Below, one piece after another: positions 22,851-31,192 of a DNA stretch of 64,000 nucleotides (within the stretch, counting starts at the first letter, position 1; every line of letters begins with the position of its first letter). The DNA lies in the NCBI GenBank assembly GCA_021018995.1, contig CM037598.1, positions 65,552,671-65,616,670 on the forward strand. Reading direction: 5' to 3'. The translations under genes and the position numbers were made by a program. This DNA comes from Chloranthus sessilifolius (lineage: Eukaryota > Streptophyta > Magnoliopsida > Chloranthales > Chloranthaceae). Below the pieces are notes generated by a model, which was given only the letters and a program-made list of their open reading frames with translations, was not told the DNA's origin and did not search any database.

Positions 22851-23985
22851 GGGAGAATTATAACAAATGGGGACATCTTTGAATGGAGAGTTTGAGCAAA
22901 TTTTGAATTACCTCTCCCACCAAAATTCTATCCTTCTTCTCCCTTTTCCCTTCTCTCTTTAGCCCAACCTTTGTTGGCTAAATTTTTCTAACAACTGGAG
23001 ATAATTGATTTGTAATTCAATTTGTGAGACATTGTATGAAGAGTGGATGTTGCAAAGACAACAGATCTAAGAGCAATTAGTTGTGAGGATTGTCTAATTT
23101 AATGAATTACTATTTTTCTTGTTCATTAGATCTCTAGATCTGGTGATCTTCACCTGATTTTCATAGATTTATAAACCTATGGATGCCTGAGCTTGTAGTC
23201 TTGCATCCATAGCATCTGTTGTGGTTTTATTGTTCTTTTTCTTTCCCTCATGACTGGATCATAATGTATGGGATACTTTGTGTCCATTCAAGTGGAAAAA
23301 GTATAACCCTAGGACTTATCCATATTTCAGGGAGGATCTGTATTTTTATACCTTGCATTTGTGCTTGTAGCCAAATGAAGGAAAACTGTAGATCTACCTT
23401 CTACTATGTATTGTAAATTTGTTTTATAGTGAAAGCTATTCTCTAACTTATTAATTTTCCACATTTGATATTTCTTTACTAAAACTGTTGGTCTCTCATT
23501 CGAATTTATCTCTTGCTCATCTCTGGTTCATTTTATACATTTGTTTACGATTAGATCTTATTTTCTACTATTTTTAGTTAAAAGTGACAACCAAAACACT
23601 TTTCTTGTTTATCTTTGCTTTTAGGCTAAATAGGAAGAGCCAGATCTGTAATAGATTTGGGGATTTACGCAAATTTAAATCACTTTTCCCTGTAGACAAC
23701 CCTTACTTTCCTTTAAAACTTGCTACAACAACCCTGTATCTTGCAGGTTGTGCTTTGTGCTTTAATTTATTTCCATTTCACCTTTTATCTTCTACTGAAT
23801 TTTAATAATTTATTTTTCAATAAAATTTTATCATCATAAAAGTAACAACGACGGCTAGAAACCGCTTGTAGAGTTTCCAAATCTCCCACGATTCTGTTTT
23901 ACCGATGGTTAGGTAGTCTAAGTGTAAGCCGCGCCGAGGGTGCCTTTATTTGTAGTGACGCCAATCTTTATGTAGGAGTCAATCA

Positions 23986-23997
23986 CCCCCCCCCCCC
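23986..23997. repeat. Run of 12 C
   Basis: Homopolymer in tail G; D has only CACCCTCCTGC at the matching place, so it grew by slippage. Confidence 0.8.
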
Positions 23998-24291
23998 GCT
24001 CACGGGGCGTGCTTTTTTAATTACACCATCACGGTTTTTCTCAATAATGTTAGTAAGCGCATGGGGACCGGTAGCCTTGAGGAATGGACGTTTTCCCATA
24101 GTGTTGGGCTTCCCATACTCTCGAGTGACGCATATTTTTCCAAGTGTTGGGCCTACATCACTCTCCATTTAATTTTTTGTTCTACTTTTTTAATGTTTGA
24201 GGTTCACTTTGAATATGGCGGACCCCTTAGTATGCCTTGGGCTTCTTCGGATGCCTCTTTCTTTGGCATTCGATCATTAGTGATCGGATAC

Positions 24292-24305
24292 GAAAGTGGG
24301 GCATC
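24292..24305 (+). promoter_or_regulatory. Polypurine tract of Tat G
   Basis: GAAAGTGGGGCATC directly before the LTR; the D counterpart is AAAGAGGGGCATT. Confidence 0.75.
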
Positions 24306-24450
24306 TGTAGACACTCAAATTTGGCCCAAGGATCAATCGACCTGTACTTCAAGAAATGCATATACCTGAGCTTCTGAAAGCATTTTCTAAACCCTTAGAA
24401 ATCATCCTGAACCCTTAAGAATCATCACAAACGTTTAGAAAGCCCAACAT

Positions 24451-24874
24451 GACCCATAGAGTTAGTTTCGAACCAACCAAAATAGCTGATGAAAAGAGGA
24501 GTGCCAAAGTTTTTATAGATAGTTTTACAACCTAGAGCCTATACCATTAGAAAGTAGAGGTTCCTAGCTTTCTAACAAGCTAAGAATCACCTAATTTGGA
24601 GTTTTACTTTAAAAGTTATGACGAATAAAGATCGCAGATTTGTGCTAGAAATTTCAAAATCGGACTCATAGAGCCAGTTTCGAACTAACCAAAATAACTG
24701 ATGAAAAGAGGAGTGCAAAAGTTTTCATAGATAGTTTCCTAACTTGAAGCCTATATCATTTGAAAGTAGAGGTTCCCAGCTTTTTAAAGAGCTAAGAATC
24801 GCCTAATTCGGAGTTGTGCATCAAAAGTTATTGCGAAATAAAGATCAATGATTTGTGCAGGAAATTGAAAAACC
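24451..24874. repeat. 212-bp tandem duplication in U3 of LTR G
   Basis: Unit 1 begins GACCCATAGAGTTAG at 24451, unit 2 GACTCATAGAGCCAG at 24663; both run through GCTGATGAAAAGAGGAGTG or a near variant and AGAATC.CCTAATT. Roughly 85 percent alike by eye. LTR D has one copy. Confidence 0.85.
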
Positions 24875-25186
24875 GGGCCAGGCTCATGCAAGTCTTCAAC
24901 TTCCAATGGTTTGGGCTTGGTTTCCTTCAAAAAATGGCCAAAATTGACATTGGAGGTTTGACTCTTGGACCATCCCAAAGTCTGGGGTGTGTTTCTTTAG
25001 GACCCTAGTGACCCTATCAGCTTAAGTTATCACCCTTTTGCCTTTCAAGTAAACACCCTATCATCTACCATTAAACCCAAGTTCCCTCTTCTCCAAAACC
25101 TTAAAAACCGAAAAAACTTTAGATTAGAGATTACCTAATTGCTAAACCCATTAGCCTCTAAGCATCCCACTAATCTACCATTCCTC

Positions 25187-25194
25187 TATAAATA
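25187..25194 (+). promoter_or_regulatory. TATA box of LTR G
   Basis: TATAAATA followed by GAGAGCCACC, matching the box in LTR D. Confidence 0.7.
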
Positions 25195-25655
25195 GAGAGC
25201 CACCCCCCGCCCCACCTTATTTAGGGCCTGAAAAAAATTCCAAAGAGAAAAAATATTAGAGAGTTCCTTCTCCATTTCCAGCATATATCCCTCAAAATTC
25301 TAGCACCTCTTTTGGCTCTTTAGATCCCATTTTCCACCATCAATCCCTTAGCTTAGGTAAGAAATACCTCCTAGCGTCCCTCTCCTTCCTCCTCGCTCCT
25401 AAACCTTAGATTTTAAGACTTATCCTTCAACCCATTTGCTTTCGGAGGCTCATCAAAGACGCTCTTGTGCAAAGATTCAACCGGTGCTACGAGGGCCAGA
25501 GAGCTCCGACTCTTCTCTCTATTCCTCTACCTTCTTTGTTTTTTCTCTATCCTAGAATTGAGCCATTACGCTGCCCAAATTTCAGCAAGCGGGAAGGGCT
25601 CAATAGGATCGGTCTGCCTTCGGGCAAGGGGAAGTGCCGCTCTTTTTTTTTTTTC

Positions 25656-25678
25656 ATATATATAATTATATATATATA

Positions 25679-25712
<34 letters not shown>
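25656..25712. repeat. AT dinucleotide microsatellite in LTR G
   Basis: Imperfect (AT)n interrupted by AATT. A shorter tract is at the same LTR position in D (about 44188-44208). Confidence 0.85.
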
Positions 25713-25714
<2 letters not shown>

Positions 25715-25979
25715 GTAAACCAGCCATGCATAGACCGGGCCATAGTAGAGACAACATATGAGTGGGTCAATTGGGTGCCTAACACCTTCCCAATTGATAA
25801 CCGAAGCCCCTACCCGAGAGCCTTTGGTGTGGATCGATAAATCAGAGTCATATTTGGGACTTTCGTGCTTTCAATATTGATTTGGATTTCCCGGGACACC
25901 GAAAGCTTTGGGTGGCGACTCTATATTTTTCATAAGAGCTCATCATCACGACGGATTGTTAAAGATCTAAGGTTGCACA

Positions 25980-26564
25980 ACGATCAACTATCTCGGATCT
26001 AAGCCTAAGAGTCGAGCTTGTTGAGGAATGTGTCTGGCCGTATATTTGTGAATACTACAAAATTGATTCATCATGTGAAAGATGCAATTTTATAATGAGC
26101 CCCTGGCCACATAGAGAAAGTCCATGCCTGTCACTCTTCAAGGAGCTCAAGTCGACCTCTTTGCACCACGAATGCCCATGTCGAGGCATGTGCCCTTTAT
26201 ATCCAGACCAACCTCTCTGCAAAGCATGTGCTTTCATATCACAAAATTGTAAACCATAAGAGGAAGAACCTTCCACGCCATCAAGACCACCTACACTAGA
26301 AGAGAATGAGTCAGAAGATTACCTAGCTGACCCAGAGGTCGAGACGATTCACATAATAGAAGAAGTTGGAACATCGACTGCACTTCTCCTTCATCGCTCA
26401 TCCAGAAGATCGCGTTGGAGGAAGACTACAAAAAAAATGCCAAATTTAGAACAAGTCAACGTCATCCGAAGGTTCGCAAGAACAGCTCCAGCAGTCGCCA
26501 TGCTTCCTCAACTGAGGGGAGCGCTCCCGTCGATTCCTCTTAAGGAAATCAACCCTGTATCCTA
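25980..26564 (+). pseudogene. Cysteine-rich ORF upstream of RT in element C
   Basis: Open frame from the LTR G border: ELVEECVWPYICEYYKIDSS, CERCNFIMSPWPHRESPC, then HHECPCRGMCPLYP and QPLCKACAFISQNCKP, one stop near 26259, and an acidic tail NESEDYLADPEVETIHIIEE ending near 26564. About eleven Cys and several His fall within roughly 95 residues, suggestive of metal binding. I do not recognise the family and A and D show nothing like it. It could be element protein or a captured host fragment. Confidence 0.5.
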
Positions 26565-26639
26565 ATTATTTTCACAAATCAAAAAAATAAAAACTATAAA
26601 ACACCTAAAAAATTTAAAATTAAAAACCTAAATTTTTTT

Positions 26640-27131
26640 AAAAATTTTGAAAAAGGGAGGGAACCCTTCATCCCAAACCTATCTACCGACCTACAAAGAG
26701 ACTTCTCTCTTAAGCCTACAAGCGATGGTTACGCCGATGAAGTCAAAGAAGAAGTAACTGATATGCCTGCACAAAGTCGCGCCGCTACTTTTGACAATAC
26801 AAGGCCGCTCCTTGATCTCGCTCAACGCTACCTTACTGCTTCCTCCTCACAAAAGTGGAGAACGTCTCAACGAAAAGACAAGCTGTTAATCATACTAGAC
26901 GAGATACTCCACGACTTCGAGAGGAGGATGAATAGCTTCAATTTACACCTCACTAAGGACATCACGATCATCAACTGCGCCAATGAAGGGTTACCTCTCA
27001 CAAAACTAACCCTCCAGTGTAGCAATTTTACAGTTTATGAGTTTATAGAAGATGATGAAGGAGGAGAACCAATTACTGAGGAAACAACGGACTTCCAATG
27101 GGTTATCAATTGCTTTGATGAGCAAACTTAA
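26640..27131 (+). pseudogene. Protease-RT linker of element C
   Basis: Frame reads STDLQRDFSLKPTSDGYADE before MPAQSRAATFDNTRPLLDLA and ends FQWVINCFDEQT. No domain recognised. It precedes the RT by about 110 bp, where Tat linkers stand. Confidence 0.5.
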
Positions 27132-27540
27132 GCCGCCGCAGAACCTATAGAAGAAATCAACTTTAGCATCGAGGAGAAGCCCAAGAAGCTACTGATCAGT
27201 GCCGGCTCAGCCTTAAGGAATGGCAACAGATTATTTAGGTCCTCCAAGATCACCTCAGCTCCTTCGCATGGTCCTATGAAGACATTCCTGGTTTGGACCC
27301 AAGCTTAGTAGAATATCACCTGGTCCTGGAACCCGATGCAAAACCTGATAAGCAGAAACTCAAAAGAATGCACTCGCAAACCATGCTCCAAATCAAAGAA
27401 GAAGTCGACAAGTTGCACAAAGCTAAATTCATCCGAGTCGTTCTCTACCCTAAGTGGGTTGCAAATATTGTATCAATTGCAAAGAAGGATGGCAGGGTAT
27501 GGGTATGTATCGATCTCTGAAACCTTAACCTGGTGTGCCC
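27132..27540 (+). pseudogene. RT N-terminus of element C, interrupted by H
   Basis: PIEEINFSIEEKPKK, then FAWSYEDIPGLDPSLVEYHL, EPDAKPDKQKLKRMHSQTML and WVANIVSIAKKDGRVWVCID, the standard Tat RT N-terminus. The frame reaches 27520 and H begins at 27541. Confidence 0.85.
27536..27540. repeat. Left target-site duplication of Athila H
   Basis: TGCCC, repeated at 42711-42715. Five bases is the normal size for Ty3/gypsy integrase. Confidence 0.95.
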
Positions 27541-28567
27541 TGTTGGCTTCTTACCTTCTGTTCAAAAAGAGGTTGAAAATCACACAATTAAAGGATCTAT
27601 TGGTTGCACACACCAAGGCAAGCAGACACACAGACCTGCAAGTATTCAGGGCCTATTGTAGCAAGTTTTAAAAGGTAAGTAAGGGTATGTCCACAGGGAA
27701 ATGTGAGCTAAAAATTAAGTAAATCTCCAAATTTAAGGCAGATTTGGCACCCTACCTACTAAATAGCAAAAGAGAGAGGAGAGGTTTTAAGGGGTTGTCA
27801 CTTTAAACTAAACTACAGAAACACAATTAAATGCATAAATGAATTAAGATTAAATCCAGAGTTCAAATCTTGCAAGTGAGGGGAATATTTGGTGAAATTG
27901 AAAATAGAAAATGGAGAGAAACAGCTTGGAGTTTGGTCTTGCTGCAATTGGATTGAGCTGGCAGTGTCACAAAGAATTCAGAGTGCATCAATCCCTCATC
28001 TGGCAATAAGCACAACTGCAGGGTAAAAGGATCTTATCGAAGCTAGAGATTTGGATTGATCTTAAGGCTATGATCTATCCACTTCAATGGTCACAGATCA
28101 TCCAATAGATTCACCCCATTCTTAGGTTTCTATCAAAACATTATAATCACTACAAATGCTGCAACTGTCAGGACACAGACACAGACAATTGCAAAAATAT
28201 CAGACCTAGGGAGATCAAATGGTATCCAAGAGGTCTACCAGTTCAGTGGGTGAGCAAAATCCCATCTACACAAATTCGATCGAGCACCAAATGAAACCAG
28301 ATGAACTATGGATCTAATTATAACAATAAAACCAGCATTGCATTGAAATAAACTCACTACACAATAAACTGTTCTTAGATTTGTAGTCTGTGCATTATTT
28401 GACCCTCAATAACTCTCTCAACTCTCCCCAATTACATATCCAACCTCACTCCTTAATGCTCCAAAGAAATTAGCCAACCATAGTTGGGAAAAAAGGAAGA
28501 ATAGAGAATTTCAATGCAAGCTCTGATCTCGAGAATTGATCCCCCCTTTTTTCTGGCAGCTTCCCTC

Positions 28568-28575
28568 CTTATATA
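28568..28575 (-). promoter_or_regulatory. TATA box of the left H LTR
   Basis: Minus-strand TATATAAG; the copy in the right LTR is at 41817-41824, followed there by the same GAGGGAAGC. Confidence 0.65.
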
Positions 28576-28829
28576 GCTCTTCCCTTCAGCCTCAGATCTA
28601 TTTTTCCTACAAATTATAGCTAAGCTGGAATAATTTTGTTATTCCCTCTTTTATTCTCCTTCTAGAAGGCTCTCTCAGTTAGTTAGAGTTGGGGGAGAGC
28701 ACGTGGGTCGGTTAGGGTTTTCCAGGGCACTTCTAGAAACTTCGTGTCGATCACCAGAGTGCCTCAAATTGCGTGCAGTAGGTCACCAACTTGCAGCGTG
28801 TACACAACAGCTTCTCTGAGAAGTCCTTC

Positions 28830-29230
28830 AGTCGATTTTGATAGGTTCTTAAAGCTTTCGACAAGTTCCAAACATGCCTTTTGTTCCTTTCGCTATGATT
28901 CAGGATCCTTTCGATAGGTTGCTTATGAGAATAGAGCTCTAGCATCCACAACCTTCATCTGGTGTGTTCGACAGGTTGGGGAATCCTTTCGATAGGTTGA
29001 TCTCTGCGCAATAAATTTTGATAGGTTTGCTTCTAGCTCCTATCAACAGGTTCCAGACTTCTCAATAGGTTCTCTTCGAGCTTAGGCAACCATTCGATAG
29101 GATGCTCCCTTTTCATTTTTGACTGTGCGATAAGTTCTGGAACCTATCGAATACTCCCATACTCACGACTTCTTCCTTTTTCAGCCTTCAGATCCTATCG
29201 ACAGGTTCCAGTAACCTCTTGACAGGTTGT
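28830..29230. repeat. TCGA dyad array, U3 of the left H LTR
   Basis: About fourteen half units such as TCGATAGGTT or AACCTATCGA. Exact 21-bp pairs: 28968-28992, 29126-29150, 29198-29222; other pairs are 19, 20 or 25 bp apart. Confidence 0.8.
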
Positions 29231-29450
29231 TTTTAGCCTATTTTCACTCCTTCAAAGCTGCTTTGTTGTTGCTGCATGCCCTAAGTGAGCCATTGTTGGG
29301 TTTGAACTGCACTGAGAGATGGATTTCTACTCTATGACTGTCTTTTACTGCTATCTACAAGACATAATCAACAAGCATTTATTAGTCCACTCATAGGTCT
29401 ATTAAAGCTCATGTTAAAGGGTGAAAACTGTCATTTTTCACTGATTAACA

Positions 29451-29463
29451 CACCCCCAAACCT
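29451..29463 (-). promoter_or_regulatory. Polypurine tract of Athila H
   Basis: Minus strand AGGTTTGGGGGTG directly before the LTR start TGTTAATC. Confidence 0.9.
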
Positions 29464-29553
29464 AAGCTTTGCTAGTCCCTGAGCAAAGGAAGAATAAAGA
29501 AAACTAAAATGCCACTTTTGTAGGGAGTACAGATGCATTTAGTATATGCATCA

Positions 29554-29596
29554 AGCCTTTTGAACGCCTAGGTGATCCCTAGGCGTTCAAAAGGCT
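29554..29596. repeat. Perfect 43-bp hairpin in the H 3' UTR
   Basis: Two 19-bp arms (AGCCTTTTGAACGCCTAGG and its exact complement) around TGATC. B (about 21705-21740) and F (about 56480-56520) keep the left arm region but no matching right arm. Confidence 0.95.
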
Positions 29597-30999
29597 CAAT
29601 ACTTATGCAACATGTTAAAATAGAGTTTAAGTAAAATAAAATAAATTCCACACCATGTCCCTTCAGTTTTTGAGGATTTTCAGCAGAAAATCATCAGTTT
29701 AAAACCTAAAATTCTGTTGTAATTCCTTCATCATCAATCAGTTCATGTCAAGGCATTGTGCCTGAAAATTAATGCAGAGTTCACCTTTAATTTAAGAATT
29801 CTGTTTTGATAATGCCCCAACCAATTTTTATTTCAGACCCAAATCTTATCAAGGTTGTTCACTCACAACAAAAGTAGAAGGGTGCATCATTTCTCACACA
29901 GCTCAAAAATAGTTATAGCCCTCAAATAGGACTGCAAGCATGAGCATAGGCATTGCTCTAACTTCTGAAAATTTTCTAACTCTTTTTCACCATAGATTAA
30001 ACAAATCCTCATCTCCACATGATAGCTCAATCCATTTCAGATCAGTAGGGTCTTTTTTATTGGGTTGTAATGTGGCTTATGGGTGAAATTTGCAAAAGAA
30101 TAATGGGGTAAAGAGGATTCAAATTGAGAAATCATTAAATGTAAGGAGGTGATCTAGACAACACCTTCTTCATTTTAGCATGATTCCATCTACTTCTTGA
30201 ATTTATAGATTTGAAGTGGCCAATTTCTAATCCTCTTTTCAGTCTTTCAATGAAATGACTTCTCTTTCTTATTCATTTTCTTTGATTTTTTGTTTTTTCT
30301 TTTCTTTCTGTATGTTTTTCTTTTTGTATTTTTCTCTAGTTTTCTTTTTATGGGTTGGAATGCCAAACACCACCAAATGTGCTTTCTACTTTCTCAACCA
30401 ACCATCAAACCAGCTCTACCTTCTGAAATCTCAGAGTGAGGGTCAGCCTGTATCAGGTCACTGAGGTTTTGGGTTCAAATTTTTTTGGTTTTTATCAAAG
30501 AAAACTAGGAATTTTAAGGCTCAAATGGTGTGTATTAAGGACAGTTCAAAGGTGGGACATTTTAAGCTCAAACTGTCCAAGGGATGGCCTTACTTCATGT
30601 CTTCAATGTCATGAATATTGTCAAGCTGTTTTAATTTGGATTTGCCTAACTTCTAGTGATCGAAACTAGATCCAACCAGTCCTTAGAGCAGAAAAATTGC
30701 CAAGACACTCTTCAAAGAAAAAAAAATTTCAGGCCCAAATCTCACTGGGTATGGCCTTCCATCAAATTTCTGGGGTGTATCCTCACAGTTTTCTCTCCTT
30801 TCAAGTTCACTAAGCATCACTTTTTCAAAATTCTTGACATTTGCTTCATGAAAAATGCAAAAACTACAACTCATTTCAGTTTTAAAAAGTTTTTTAATTT
30901 CCTCTTTTTTTCAAAAATCAGGTGGGAAATCACTTTATTTTCAGAAACTTTTTTCAACATTGCTGCACTAGCATTAACTCATTTCATTGGCACACCTGC

Positions 31000-31014
31000 C
31001 ATACCCCCAAACCT
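31000..31014 (-). promoter_or_regulatory. Upstream polypurine-tract copy of Athila H
   Basis: Minus strand AGGTTTGGGGGTATG, identical to B 20351-20365 and near the same GAACAGTGAGGACA context. Confidence 0.6.
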
Positions 31015-31192
31015 AAATTAAATAGTGTCCTCACTGTTCAAAGAGTATGGTAACCATGAAAAGGGTAGATGATGAAATAGATGCACAATAAGCACAAAGA
31101 AAGACAGAGTACAGAAAAGAAACTATGATGAACAACTAACATATATACATGGTCTAAATCATTAAGGGAAAACAAACAAAAAAAGTCTATAT

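Larger units (their letters stand above)
12298..23830 (+). mobile_element. Athila-lineage retrotransposon, copy B (5' part separated by Tat A)
   Basis: Plus-strand order: gag end, protease, RT, RNase H, integrase, dyad spacer, ORF3, 3' UTR, PPT, 3' LTR. The left edge is the insertion point of A inside gag; the sequence resumes exactly where E gag reads TACCTAGCCAACCCATGG. The 5' half should lie left of the window. The right end of the LTR fades near 23750-23830, where Tat tail G begins. FMDD RT and a TTTGGGGGTG tract are typical of Athila. Confidence 0.9.
21850..23830 (+). repeat. 3' LTR of Athila B (right end unclear)
   Basis: Starts TGTTAATCAGTGGAAAATACC like H and E. TATA box at 22842-22850 (TATAAATAG) with a CCAAT-like TGATTGGCC at 22803. 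Dyads in U3. It matches H to about 23750 (AAACTTGCTACAA, CTTGCAGG), then diverges; the expected end GAAGCCAACA is absent, so the end is truncated or altered. Confidence 0.8.
23860..25979 (+). mobile_element. Remnant of a Tat element, copy G (3' tail and LTR only)
   Basis: 23955-24305 matches the 3' tail of Tat D (45420-45770, opposite strand): ACACCATCACGGT, then TAGCCTTGAGGAA and GGACNTTTTCCCA. Then comes a PPT and an LTR. Left of about 23860 is Athila LTR B, right of 25979 is element C without a primer site, so the body was lost by deletion or recombination. Exact left border uncertain. Confidence 0.75.
24306..25979 (+). repeat. LTR of Tat G
   Basis: 1674 bp from TGTAGACACTCAAATTTGG to TTGCACA, the same ends as LTR A. 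TATA box TATAAATA at 25187-25194. A 212-bp tandem duplication lies in U3 (24451-24874) and an AT microsatellite in the transcribed part. The shared GGGACACCGAAAGC and GGCGACTC stand before the end. No primer site follows. Confidence 0.85.
27541..29450 (-). repeat. 3' LTR of Athila H
   Basis: 1910 bp; minus-strand ends TGTTAATCAGTG and GAAGCCAACA. TATA box (TATATAAG) at 28568-28575. Dyads at 28968-28992, 29126-29150 and 29198-29222. Confidence 0.95.
29464..31192 (-). other. 3' untranslated region of Athila H
   Basis: No gene; short plus-strand ORFs here (30255-31021) have no counterpart in B. Contains a perfect hairpin (29554-29596) and a second PPT copy (31000-31014). Confidence 0.7.

Noticed and set aside
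24306..25979. 5' LTR of element C
   Set aside because: No primer site follows, a Tat 3' tail with PPT precedes it, and gag and protease are missing; it is the 3' LTR of remnant G.
30255..31021. Plus-strand ORFs with possible membrane segments
   Set aside because: Antisense of the H 3' UTR T-rich tract; no counterpart in B.
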